A stretch of DNA of 64,000 nucleotides from Gerris lacustris. Its lineage: Eukaryota; Arthropoda; Insecta; Hemiptera; Gerridae. A program made the translations under genes and the position numbers. The stretch lies in contig OX578284.1 in assembly GCA_951217055.1 (NCBI GenBank), positions 24,516,187 through 24,580,186 on the forward strand. Reading direction: 5' to 3'. Of the stretch, positions 22,385 through 33,349 are shown in pieces. The notes under the pieces are model-generated. The model worked only from the letters and a program-made list of their open reading frames with translations. It made no database searches and was not told the origin of the DNA. Each line of letters begins with the position of its first letter. Position 1 is the stretch's first letter.

Positions 22385-22711
22385 TTTTGCTTCCGAGCTT
22401 ACCGAAGGTAACGGAAGCATTGTGTTCACTTTTGAGAACGAAAAAATTTTATGGCTCCAATTTTAAAAATTCCAAGACAGAAATCCGTTTCAGACATCAG
22501 GGAACATTTTTGGTCTCGTGTCTGTCTGTCTGTCTGTCTGTTGTTCTGTGTGTCTGCGAATTATGAAACGTGTGACGATAACTTGAGTAAATGTCGACCG
22601 ATTTTGATGAAATTTGGTAGACATGTTCATTTTACCAATGCCCAAGACGAGTTCGTTGGACAACGTTATCCGTCTAAGCGTTCACGAGCTTAGACTAATT
22701 GGCAGTCTATT
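22385..22711 (-). repeat. Subfamily-B repeat, internally deleted, nested in the hAT element
   Basis: Starts with the tail hairpin (TTGCTTCCGAGCTTACCGAA), has GTCTGTCTGTCTGTCTG and the ACCGATTTTGATGAAATTTG block, then jumps to the head (ACTAATTGGCAGTCTATTTT), losing about 280 bp relative to 62100-62710. Confidence 0.8.
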
Positions 22712-22941
22712 TTTTGTATTATTTTTGTAAGCTGTTTACTATACATAGTTCAAAGTGCAATCCCACTCTCTAACACCTGTATCTAACGAATCTAACCCCC
22801 TCCTCCCTCGAATGTCCGCATTTTGCTTATATTTTTCTTTGGTGATTTAAAATCCCGCCATTAAAATATTATTTTCGCGAGCCCCCTTTGTAGAACCCCT
22901 GTGGCTTCGCGAACCACCGGTTGGGAACCACTGCCTTACAA

Positions 22942-24536
22942 CATGAAAAGCTTTTTATTTCATACTTACACCTACAACATCCATATCTATAGATAATTAT
23001 CATCAAATTTAAAAATATCTCATCCGATTTTATAGAAATTTAGGTATTTTGTCGAAAGTAGCCCGTGCATAGTCCAAATTGCAAACGCGCAAATTTGATA
23101 TTACACAAAAATAAATGTTATATCCTACTGGGAAACAACTGATCCAAGTCCCCTTTGACCATTTGTCCAATATTAGGTCGCGGAAAGATATTTGCTACAC
23201 AAATTAGCATACAATTTTTTAAACATTTTTGTAATCGTTTTTTTTCGATATGTATAGAGGAAAATCTTTGATCACTAGCGAAGGGAAGGGGAGGAATGTG
23301 AGGAATTGAGGAGGTGGGAGACCTCCACATAAAATAATTATCATTTTCAAAGATTTCAAAATATACTCAGTAATTACTTACTTATTTCTCGTTCTGTATT
23401 TTTATTTTTTATTTACTTATTTTTAATATGAGTCCTCTACAGTGTATTAAGTCATATTATGAGATAGGCTGTATAAAACAGTACTATAACAAATATTTTA
23501 TATATATCCTTATAAAATATGTGACTTTTTTATTTTATTTAATATTTTAATTAGGGTTTAGAACAATTATTATATTAATATTAACACGAAATGCATTAAA
23601 GAAACGAACTAAGGAACATGTATACCAATATTGTTCATGCTTTGTATAAGAGTTTAAAACTTAAAAAAATATGATGAATCAAAAACAGTTAAGTGTTCGT
23701 GGGATAATTTAAGCTAAATTATTTTTATGTATAAATAAACAAAGCATAGCCAAAAGAAATAGTGTGGGAGTAATTCTCTTAATTCTTTTTTGATCTAAAT
23801 ACTCAATTATTAAAAAAAACAAAAACAATTATATCTTGTAAGTGACTGTTAAAAATATACAAAACATATATTTATACAATATTTAAAATTATCAAAGCAG
23901 TAATTATTGTAAAAAGTTCAAAGAAAATAATATAAAACCTGCAAGTAATTACTAAAGTTTTACGAGCGTTTTAATACATAATACATTGTAATATTATACT
24001 TATGTTTTCCTCATTTGCTCACATTAATCCCAATCCAATATGTCGTTATCCTTCGTTCTATACAATCAGTAAATCATTTATTTTTTTTATTCACCAACTA
24101 CTAATCATTTGTTCAATCTATTTGTCGTATAGTAATAATAAATTATTGCATTGCTTTGGGGATAAATAAGATTAAATAAATGTTCATTTACACTTACTAT
24201 AGTAATCTCATTAATAAAACTATAGTATGCCGACTTAATGGCAATAGCGTGAGATATTATTTTTTTTTTTTTTAGTATTTTTATTCTATAATTTTATATT
24301 ACTATTATATAAACTTACAAAATAAATTTTACAACTTAATTTTGTATTACTTTTAACATTCAAAATTAATAAATTAAATTAAAATTATTTTATTAATAAT
24401 TTAAATAAAATAATTGAAGATTAAAATTTATAATTTTAGGAAAATAATTTTATGAGAATTATACCAATATTGCGAAAATGTTAATGGTCTTACCAGTTTT
24501 TATTTATTTTCGTGTTACTGTAACTGCGTAAAATAT
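22942..24536. other. AT-rich intergenic DNA, no gene seen
   Basis: The longest frame (23118-23330 minus) has no motif. The region is dominated by A/T runs and holds no bounded element that I can support. Confidence 0.4.
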
Positions 24537-24537
24537 A

Positions 24538-24952
24538 AAAATAGTCTGTCAGTTAATGTTGTATATAGCTTCCTCGCGTACTAATTGGACTAACGGTCAA
24601 ATGAGACGTGGATCGGTTTCGATTCCCAGTGGCGTCACTTTCATTTTAAAGCAATTTTAAATTTGCACAGACGATTGAATTAATATGGGATCAACAATGG
24701 GCTAATTATGACACCGAATCGAAGGAATTTATGGTGGTTTGCAACAATTCTGACTGACATTCCGATAGACCGACAGATCGAGAGACAGACAGACAAACTC
24801 AAGAGCACTAAGGTTCCCTGATGTCAGTCTGTTGCAGGAATTTTTCCGACAGGAATTTCTAACCTCGGGGACTTAAAGTAAAATTTAATAAAAAAAAACA
24901 AATAATAAAAAAATATCTATAATGCTACCTTCGGTAAGCTTGGAAGCAATAG
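24538..24952 (+). repeat. Variant dispersed repeat (subfamily C) with tRNA-like promoter boxes
   Basis: Head AATAGTCTGTCAGTTAATGT then TAGCTTCCTCG (24566-24576, A-box-like). Fifty bases later GTTTCGATTCC (24616-24626) is close to the polymerase III B-box consensus. The body has GACAGACAGACAAACTC and GGTTCCCTGATGTC, and the tail is CCTTCGGTAAGCTTGGAAGC. The spacing of the boxes fits a tRNA-derived head, so this subfamily may be a SINE, or a SINE fused to the common tail. Confidence 0.55.
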
Positions 24953-26095
24953 TGCATAATAAAAAATTCTTCTTATAAGAAACTAATCCAAGAAACTTTT
25001 TTTTTTGTATTTATATATTACAAGTTATTAACTTGTCAATACAATTCGATCTTCATACTTTTTCTTCTTGTAAAGAAACAACTTTTTTTTTGGCTTCATG
25101 TCAAGAATGAAACTCAACTGCAAGAATAAAAATGAAAATATACAGATGCATAATAAATCAAAACCAGTATTATATTTCGACGGCAGCCACAATTGATAAA
25201 TGTTTTATTATTTTTAGCATGTAATTTTTTGATTGATAATGATTCTTATTGGTATTAAATTTTACAACATGTGTATAATGTGCGTAAAACATTCAGAGTA
25301 ACAAATGTAATAGGGGGGGGAGAGTGAACAAATGCATTATAACTAATTACTTACAAATACTTATAGCAGTTTCATTTGCTCAGTTTATGTCGAAACCACT
25401 TTGTATTTAACTTGACTAATCGGGATTTTTCGTTAGTAAATTGACTAATTATGCTCTTTGAGTATTATTTTTTACAAGTTCCACATAATCCACATTTTTA
25501 TAATAGAAGATCTTGTCTACTATCTTAATTCTAATCAAAAGAAGCTATATTTTTAAAAAAGTAAGAGCTATAAAAACAAATACATTATAAACAACATTAA
25601 GGTTACAACAAGGGACCATTGTAGAATACAATGATAGAATTAAGGTGACATCGATCAAGAAAATATCCACTCTAGAGGCGAGAAAGATAAAATGGCTGAG
25701 ATAAACTTGGAGTTGGTATCTTTGTAATGCCTGTGTCTTCACTATAATATAATAATTATAACTATTTACATGAACTTGTATTTAAGTTTTACAATGCTCG
25801 TATAATTAGGTTTCTTCATTCCAAAAAGTAAAACACTTAAATTATATAATTAACCTTGAGATTAATTATTATATTCTGGTCTGCGAAGTTTAAAAATCGG
25901 TCCGATACAACTCAGACAAATTCTCTCATTTAATTACTTAGCCCAGTGTTTTTCATTTAATAGTTTTCGAGTTTTCGTGACTTTAATTATTATTGAACAT
26001 TACCTCAAAATGTATCACAAAATAACTTCTTCTCGGAGGGGAATCGAACCCGGCCTCTCTCCGTCTATGTTTAAAGCTACTTTCTCATGAACTAC
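24953..26095. other. AT-rich intergenic DNA, no gene seen
   Basis: Nothing recognisable apart from short homopolymers. A 65-codon minus frame at 25545-25742 is not supported. Confidence 0.4.
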
Positions 26096-26099
26096 ATTT

Positions 26100-26470
26100 T
26101 TCCCGGTAAAACGGCTCACTTAAATGGAGCTATGTTTTAGAATTGTTTAGTAAAAATCGTCGGGAACGTTTTCAAAAAATATATATTTTATCACGTTTTT
26201 CAGTGCTTTTGGGGGGTAGAACCCCCCAATTTGGAGTTAATATTCATTTCTCGTTTTCTTCTCGGAGTATGAGTTTTCTGAACATGTATGCCAAATTTCG
26301 TCTAAATTGGCCTATTAGTTTAGGCTCCATGCGTCTGCACAGACCACAGATTGACATTTTTTTAAAACTTTTTTTTGGAATCAGGTGACCTCAAAACGTG
26401 TAAATCCATCAACATCTCAAAATTATATTTTTATGCCATCACAATACTTTCTTTTTATATGAGAAAGTAA
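26100..26470 (-). repeat. Dispersed repeat of the GACGCGTGGAGCCTA family, hairpin-ended
   Basis: Read on the minus strand: ACTTTCTCATATAAAAAGAA followed by AGT (hairpin), ATTTTGAGATGTTGATGG, CAATCTGTGGTCTGTGCAGA, CGCATGGAGCCTAAACTAAT, then GACGAAATTTGGCATACATG. Related pieces lie at 19878 and 63935. The overlapping 81-codon plus frame is not a gene. Confidence 0.6.
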
Positions 26471-27205
26471 AAAGTGGGGTTATCTTGAAATTTGTTTACT
26501 CAAGACCGATTTCGATGTAATTTTTTTTTTTATATATTTCTAGATTAAAGTTGAAGATGATAAAAGGTGTGCAATGTATGTGTGTTCTAATGGTATTTCA
26601 TTTGTTTTAATAAACAATTAAAAAACGCGTATGTGCAAATGTAATTATTTGAAAACTAAGAGACATTTCTTGTAGCATTTAAAAAGACCTTTCATTTTAG
26701 TGTTTTTCATGAAAAATCTATCTTTTGTTCAATAAAAAATTGTCGGATAAAAAAATTTAGAGCATAGTTAATGAGTAAAGAAGCCAAAAATTTATGAAAT
26801 TTTATGACATTTTATGGGGAAAATGTATGTTTAAACTGGCTTTTTTTCTTTTTTTTTACCGAGGTATTCAAATATAATTTTAAATTTCTTTAGCAAATAG
26901 CTACGATACTATATAAAACTATACTATATAAACTAAGTATACTGTATAAAACTAAGTTATTATAAGAAAATGTTGCACCATTTTTATACTAGTTTCGTAA
27001 AAATCCATAAATAATTGAATAGCTTCAAAATTCTTTGTATTTAATATAGATTAGGAATTCAAAAGAAATTTCAAACCACATAATGTATTTCTTTAATCTA
27101 TGGAAAAAATTGTCGTTTCAATTTATAAACACTGTTCTGACCAAAACATGCCAATAATGACTAAAATTGGCAGTTTGTAAAAAGTTAGGCACTTCTATAA
27201 ATTAT
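26471..27205. other. AT-rich intergenic DNA, no gene seen
   Basis: Nothing recognisable. Confidence 0.4.
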
Positions 27206-27637
27206 TTTTTTTTCGAATAACGTTGTTGGAATCAAACACCTTTTTTTTGTGTAAATGAATTGTTTTTGATGGATATAACAAGGTGTAATTAAATAAATTC
27301 AAAACTGGTTAGTTTTATTTATTTAACGTGAGACGTTTCGACTCTTTATAAAGTCATTCTTCAATCACAAACAGCCACGTACTAAAAATGAAACGTATTA
27401 ACAAATATTAATTATTCAAATTTTTAAATTTGTTAATGTGTTTCATTTTTAGTACGTAGCTGTTTGTGATTGGAGAATGACTTCATATAAAGAGTCGAAA
27501 CGTCTCACATTAAATTAATAAAACTAATCAGTTTTGAATTTATTTAATTACACCTAATTATGTCCATCAAAAACAATTTATTTATACAAATTATAGGTGT
27601 TTAATTCCAACAACTTTATTCGAAAAAATTATTTTGT
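27206..27637. mobile_element. ~430-bp palindromic element
   Basis: Arms of about 200 bp (27206-27408 and 27429-27637) are imperfect reverse complements around an AT-rich centre near 27418. Matching landmarks are GTTGTTGGAATCAAACACC with GGTGTTTAATTCCAACAAC, and ACGTGAGACGTTTCGACTCT with AGAGTCGAAACGTCTCAC. A typical MITE or recent palindrome; superfamily unknown. Confidence 0.75.
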
Positions 27638-29101
27638 GTGAATTATGTCGAATTTTAGAGAGATTCAAAAAATTATTTTGTGTAGAAGTGTTTTGTTAAT
27701 ATTATACAGGAATAAAAAGTGATAAGAAAAGTTAATTATTTTCATGATGGGTTTTAAATATTAAAATACAATAACTTCGTTTTTAGAGCGCGCTTGGATG
27801 CAACAAAGGCAATTAATTTATCTTGAAACATTGTAATATTGATTTTTTACGTAAATTTTATATTTTGCCAGATGTAGCCGACAGCATTGCGTGGTTCACG
27901 CGCACAGAGAAAGTGGAAAAATTAGTGAATATTTAAAATAACTAAAACTCAGAATACTTAGCAACAATACCGAATAAAAACTTTACCTTACGATGAGTAA
28001 ATTCTGCAAAATCTCTCTAAAAATAAATAATTATTCTATCATTTTACAGAATTGATATTTTTACTCTCAAATACCATATTTTAGACAATTTCTATTGTTT
28101 TTAGAATTTATAGTAAAAGTCAAATTTGTGTATTAAATACATTAAGACAAATTCATTGGTTTCTAGACAAATTGACATATTTTAGCATACACAGTGTTTT
28201 TAGACTAACTCTGAAATTATTAGAAAAATTGTTTTACGGATTATTACTAACTCTGAATTATTCAGACTAACTCTGAAATTATTAGAAAAATTTTACTATG
28301 GATTATTATTAGGCGGGAGAATCGTTTAATAATTAAATAAATGTAGCTATTATAAATAAATGAAGTAGCATAATATATATAATAATAATTACATATAATA
28401 TATATATGAAATATGAATATGATGTATAATATGTATAATGATATAAATCTAATATATAAATAAATTATAAATAAAAAAAATAGCTGTTGTTAATAAATGC
28501 GCGATTATAAATAAATTTATCGATTATAAATGCGATAATAATAAAAAAACATTAGTAATTAATTTCTATTAAAATAGTTATTGTCATAAAGGAAAAATAA
28601 GGTGAAATAAACTAAGACTGTTCTGTTACACATTTATTTAATTAAATAACTTTATTTCTAATAAGTAATAATTAAATATCTCAATAACTTAATTATTTAA
28701 GTAATTTTTTTACTTACAGTTCTGTAAAGTCGTTATTGCATTTGTTTCTTTAACAATATTAATTTGGTTTTAAAAGTATTTTTAATTATTTCTGTATTTT
28801 TTACTTAAAATCAGGGGGCCGAAACTTTTCAAGGTGAGGGCTATGTTATCAAAAGAAAATCTATTAATAGCAGTGGGCCGGAACGATTTCATTACAAATA
28901 CGATTAAAATAAAAAAACTAAGGTCCTGATTAACTGGCAAACCTGACCTAGCCCGCGGATTTAAGTATCGCAGTTTAGACATCTTACATTATATGCTCTT
29001 GAATATATTATACATTTTTCACAAACTGAACTTACATATTTTTTTTTTTTTTTTTTAAATCATAAAGTTAAATGTTTGGATTATTTTCAATTCACATTTT
29101 T
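27638..29101. other. AT-rich intergenic DNA, no gene seen
   Basis: Contains an internal direct duplication (AGACTAACTCTGAAATTATT twice at about 28201-28300) and simple TATA-rich tracts (28370-28470). No gene. Confidence 0.4.
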
Positions 29102-29323
29102 TTATGTTAAATTTATCGTAATTTTCCATATAAAAGAATCAAATAAAGAAGGTAATAAGACTGGTTGATAAAAGTATGTAGGAAGTTCAAAGTTTAGTGA
29201 AGCAATGAAAACAAGTGCGGACTCGTCTATGATGTCAGCAATGGTGTGATATAGTTTCAAGGGTACCAACCCTTCTAATGACTGTTTAACCTCTGTAACA
29301 GTTATAATGATCTCTATAAAAAT
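29102..29323 (-). CDS. Candidate minus-strand exon of unknown function, paired with 39589-39882
   Basis: An open frame of about 73 codons ending TAA at 29104-29102. It includes LVPLKLYHTIADIIDESALV then FIASLNFELPTYFY. It has no ATG near its start, but TTTTTATAG|AG directly precedes it, so it could be a terminal exon. The tandem duplicate at 39589-39882 keeps the same frame. By hand count over 53 aligned codons there are about 8 silent and 10 replacement codons, most of the latter conservative. I do not recognise the protein. It could equally be a decayed gene fragment carried along with the cuticle gene. Confidence 0.35.
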   Translation of the reverse strand: MFIEIIITVTEVKQSLEGLVPLKLYHTIADIIDESALVFIASLNFELPTYFYQPVLLPSLFDSFIWKITINLT

Positions 29324-29513
29324 TCAAACTATTAACTAGTTTATTATTACTTGTCATTTTTTTTACTCTCAGGTGATTCGATTTTTTTTTTCTTCTCCTA
29401 TTATAGATTTTTTTTTTCTTTAAGTAAGTGGGGGAAGATGTAAGTACAACACTGTGCATTTCTAGCCTGGGGTAATGTGGGGAGATTGTGCTTAGCTATA
29501 GTAAACCTAGGCA

Positions 29514-29603
29514 ACGCCCATTTTGAAAATTCTTATAGATTGAAGGCGGTACAGAATTAAGTATATAAAGCTGGTGATAATCCTTAGGATAGCACAGTCC
29601 ACA
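29514..29603 (+). promoter_or_regulatory. Core promoter of the 286-aa cuticle gene
   Basis: ACGCCC (29514-29519), TATATAAA (29562-29569), initiator AGCACAGTCC (29591-29600). The likely start is 29594, about 30 bases after TATAAA. Conserved almost base for base with 40046-40130. Confidence 0.8.
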
Positions 29604-29645
29604 ACTTGATATCTAACAGGTTGCATAGGAGGTCCTCGTTACAAA

Positions 29646-32313
29646 ATGAAGTCTTTGGTAAGAACTAAAACACATTTACCTACTTTAATAAAATATTAAA
29701 TAGAAAAATAAAATAATTAATAGAAAAATAAACATATAATAATACATAGAAAATATATAATAATATAACAAAAAAATAAAACTATATATACCTATTTATA
29801 ATACAAAATACTAGAAATAATCTTTTCTAATATTTGTTAGCTTTATAGTGTAAGTGTAAACTAATCTATACAGTTAAATAAAAAATATATCAAGTTAGTT
29901 GTATTATAAATACATTTTAAAATTTGTAGACTATTTATTTTAGTTTTTTACAGTTTTCACAGTAACAGATATTTGATACATATAAAATTGCTGAATTAAA
30001 ATCAAAGAACAAAATTCAGCGGTTTAATGTCAAAAACCGCACTAGCTGATCAAAATAGACTATTAGATGATCTTTCACTGATTATGTCTAATTTAATGTT
30101 ACGGGTCTTAATTTAACATTGTATATTTTGGTTATAACTATTGATCATTTTTGCGCTCTTTAAGGTTTATTTATAAGGCTTACTGAAATTTTGTAAAGCC
30201 CTAGGGACCTCATGCTACATTCCGACTATTTGTAATTGTACTTTTGTTTTGTAATTTTATTTGCTTTAATTAATTAATTTTCAGCACAAAAGACTTATCA
30301 TTTAATGATATTTTCAGGTATTATTCGCCGCGCTCTGCTCGGTAGCATTCGGCTCTCACTGGGCCGGTGTTCCCGGAGTACCCCATGATACGCCCGCCGT
30401 AGCTGCCGCTAAGGCTGCCCATTTGGCTGCTCACGCTGCTGCTGCCCATGGTCATGTCGGTGCCGGTGCTCTTGGAGTTGCCGGTCTTGGAGTTGCCGGT
30501 CTTGGAGTTGCTGGACTTGGACATGCTGGTCTTGGTGGATGGGGAGGTCTTGGTTATGCTGGAGGGTAAGATAAATGATTATACTTTTAATTTACCCATA
30601 CATACCTAATGTATATTCTTTGTATACATTTACTGGGTCTTGTAAACAAACAACATTTTACGGAAATAGTAGCCGGGCTACAAAATCCAAAAATATTGCC
30701 AGGAAAATGTCCGTATGGCTCTGCATTATAGCTGTAAAGCCTGGCAAAATTTTCGGTAATGACTTGCCGGTATTATACCAAAGCCAAATATTGCCGGACT
30801 TTAAGAACATATTGCTGGCAATGCAGCCCGGCCATTATTGCCAGCCACAATGATGTAAAATTTTGCTCGTTTACAAGCCCCATAAAATATGAAATTTTTG
30901 ATTTTGGATATCTCTACTTCGCCCGTTTTGAAGGTTTGAAAATTTAAAGTACACTCAATATAGGATAGAAATGATATAATATACCATTTCTATCTAATCT
31001 AATCTAAAATTATATTATATTATAAAATAATTTTAGATTAGAATACTTTTCTGAAATTCTCTAGAAATCATTCCCTAATGATGATATCGATAAATGAATA
31101 CCCTTAAAAACTTTGAGGGACCACTCTCCAAAAACTCTAAAAACCGAAAGTAGGAAAGAAAATATTTTCTAAAACAGGTATTTTTAAGAAATTGAAAATA
31201 TAATTGTTTAAATTACCAAGGAAAGCAAACAAGTAACTTTCCTTTGGAATTGTATAAATAGTTCTAGCGTTAAGAAATTAGGTTAAATTCCCAGCTAAGA
31301 AAAAAAAAATTTATTTAACTTGATAAATTATAAATAATAATTTAAATTCCCTTAACAGCTAAAAAATTAGATAATACTGAACAAAGTGATAACATGATAT
31401 GAGAAAGTTGTAACTACTGTTTGTCGATACACTAGTTTCTGATGTGTTTTATTTTGTTGTTATGATAAAATTGCAAACCGAAGTAAGAAATAATATTTAT
31501 CAAAAGACCTACATTTTTTGGATAGAGTAACATATTTATAAGGAAGTACTCGCGGATCGCTATGTGGTTTTTTTTTAAGTGCACCTATATTAACTAATTT
31601 TACAAGATTTTTCATATTTTTAAGATGTAACATGTATATAATGTAATTCATATTATGTATTAGATGTATATATGTAATGAGGGTTAAAGATGTTTTTTCG
31701 TTTGTTGTGTAGTTGGGCTCATGGTGGTGCTGCTCCTCTGGGACCTAACGGAGTTGTTGTTGACACTCCCGAAGTAGCCGCCGCTAAGGCCCAACATCTT
31801 CACGCCGTTGCCCACGCTGGATCCGCTGCTAACGGTGGTGCCTGGAACGGTGGTGCTTGGAACGGTGGTGCCTGGAACGGTGGTGCCTGGAACGGTGGTG
31901 CCTGGAATGGTGGTGCTTGGGATGATGGTTCATGGCACGGTGACAACGGACAGTGGAACGGAGACAACGGTGGCGTCTGGGCTGGACACGACAACGGTCA
32001 GTGGCACGGAGAAGGTGTCGTCGACGGAGCCGCTTACGCCGGTGCTGGTGTTTATGGAGCTGGAGCTCATGGTGCTTTGAACAACGGACAGTGGAGCGCC
32101 CACCTTTGGGGTGATAGGTCTGGACACGGACACGGACACAGGTGGCGCAGGTCTCTCCTTCACGGAGCTGTTATCGCTCCCGCCGTACCCCTCGCTCATA
32201 CCGTTGCTGTTGCTCCTGCCATCGGTGTCGCCCATCTTGGTGTAGGCCATCTTGGTGTCGGTCATCTTGGTCTTGGCCATCTTGGTCTTGGTCACGGTCT
32301 CATCCACGGTTAA
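29646..32313 (+). CDS. Secreted cuticle protein with NGGAW repeats (3 exons, 286 aa)
   Basis: Spliced CDS: exons 29646-29657, 30318-30565 and 31713-32313; introns GT-AG, phase 0 then phase 2; 861 nt in total. Signal peptide 1-17 (MKSLVLFAALCSVAFGS). Then HDTPAVAAAKAAHLAAHA (27-44), three GVAGL(G) units and a Gly-rich stretch, a second module VVVDTPEVAAAKAQHLHAVA, six NGGAW pentapeptides (127-156), three D-N-(G/x)-Q-W segments, LWGDRS, HRWRRS (229-234), and a C-terminal string of (V/L)GHLG(V/L) units ending GLIHG. Exoskeletal structural role inferred as for the gene at 14690, with which it shares modules but not the repeat filling (WNGG instead of WNAAPAV). The start was chosen because the four-codon exon 1 is conserved with the other copies. 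The 207-codon plus frame from 31690 is exon 3 plus intron. Minus-strand frames (31800-31994, 31930-32322) are antisense shadows of GC-rich exon 3. Confidence 0.93.
30633..30882. mobile_element. 250-bp TIR element inserted in intron 2
   Basis: Ends CTGGGTCTTGTAAAC and GTTTACAAGCCCCA are inverted and flanked by TA. The paralogous intron at 41961-43433 lacks it: both introns share CTTTGTATACATT before and ATGAAA...CCCGTTTTGAAG after, so the paralogue shows the empty site. The interior is rich in GCCGG/CCGGC and ATTGCC words. The 92-codon frame across it is not a gene. Confidence 0.8.
30883..31712. other. Rest of intron 2, AT-rich
   Basis: Only parts align with the paralogous intron. No further element or gene seen. 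Confidence 0.5.
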
Positions 32314-32328
32314 ATTGTACAATAACGT

Positions 32329-32382
32329 ATTCTGGCCAAAGAGTCATTCGACTGAAATGTTACCATTAGTGTTCGCAATAAA
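32329..32382 (+). terminator. Conserved 3' UTR motif and polyadenylation signal
   Basis: GGCCAAAGAGTCATTCGACT then AATAAA at 32377-32382. The same motif follows the other two complete cuticle genes. Confidence 0.78.
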
Positions 32383-32572
32383 AGAGACACGTCCTCTTAA
32401 TTTCTGTATTTACATTATTTTTATCATTAATGAATTTGCTCCTATCCTTTCCTTTTTTCTTTGTCGAACCCCTTATAAATTTAGTTCAACTCAAAGTATA
32501 TGACTTCAGCTTGCGAGAAAATAACTTGCTGCCCTAAAGAATAAAAGAAAGCAGGTCAAAATTAATAAAACA

Positions 32573-32618
32573 GCCCAAAACTCAATTTTAGTAGAGTTGC
32601 TAAAATTGAGTTTTGGGC
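32573..32618. repeat. Perfect 19-bp stem hairpin
   Basis: GCCCAAAACTCAATTTTAG and its exact reverse complement are separated by 8 bases (TAGAGTTG). It lies about 190 bases after the poly(A) signal and is absent from the paralogous position. Function unknown. Confidence 0.75.
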
Positions 32619-33349
32619 CTGAAGCTTTTATAGAACGTAATATTTTAATTTTTAACGAGCTGCTATAAAAATATAACAGTTTTATAAATCCATAATCAAT
32701 GATGATCACCTAAATCCATCAATTATTTAGTTTAATATTTATATTATTTAATCTTAGTTTTTACTTGATTGACAATAGGAATGTTTTCTTTTAACGCCAT
32801 TGGTTATCTGCTGGTTCTAGTTGTCAAATATTATATGAGTGACTTCCAACACTAACATTTATATAGTGCAAAAAAAAGACTATTTTTTACTAAAATAATA
32901 ATTGTTATTATTTTAATTATTTTAATAATTATTGGTTATTATCCAAGATAATCTTACTAATGGAAATCACACAGATAAAATTTAAAGCAACATTGTCGGA
33001 TTTAGATTTGAAAATATTATATAAGCTCAACAGAATAGACGAGCAGATACATCATAAGCATGAGCATAAACTAGCTTTGACAGGACACATAAGAATAATT
33101 ATGGTGTTTAGTCACGCCTTAGTACAATATTTCAAAGATTAATAGTTGATCATTTAGAAATACTCTCCTGTATTAATTCAAGAATTCTTATTACATACGA
33201 CCTTAAAAAGTACTAGGTGTGCATTGCTTGCAATATTGAGCTGAGCGTGCATTTTAATCATATTTATATATTTTTTTTTTCTATTTTACCAATAGAATGA
33301 CCCCTCATAAATGAAAATATGACAAACGTTATCATAACGGTATATACTT

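Larger units (their letters stand above)
21269..22933 (-). mobile_element. hAT element with perfect 8-bp target duplication and decayed transposase
   Basis: Flanked by the direct repeat CCTTACAA (21261-21268 and 22934-22941). Ends are TAGTGATTCCCAAC at the left and GTTGGGAACCACTG at the right, the CAGTGGTTCCCAAC type seen in Charlie/ZBED-like hATs. Inside are a transposase C-terminal relic on the minus strand, a palindromic pair of exon-like sequences (21782-22364) and a nested subfamily-B repeat (22385-22711). It is non-functional as it stands. Confidence 0.88.
29150..33210 (+). repeat. Segmental duplication, copy 1 (contains the 286-aa cuticle gene)
   Basis: Homologous to about 39690-44785 in the same orientation. 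Shared landmarks are GTATGTAGGAAG upstream, the whole promoter, all exons, intron edges, the 3' UTR, and AATAGTTGATCATTTAGAAA with ACGACCTTAAA at the right limit. Non-coding parts are interrupted by copy-specific insertions. Confidence 0.88.

Noticed and set aside
22451..22693. Recurrent frame KIPRQKSVSDIR...CLSVC...LMKFGRHVHF in many repeat copies
   Set aside because: The same frame appears in subfamily A and B copies because they share that stretch, but it contains a microsatellite, is broken in many copies and has no conserved start or known domain.
31930..32322. 130-codon minus-strand frame (and 176 codons at 43417-43947)
   Set aside because: Antisense shadows of exon 3 of the cuticle genes; Ser/Thr/Val-rich as expected from reversed Gly/His/Ala codons.
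32960..33142. 60-codon ORF MEITQIKFKATLSDL...
   Set aside because: Lies within the duplicated segment, but the corresponding sequence near 44540-44710 has lost the frame.
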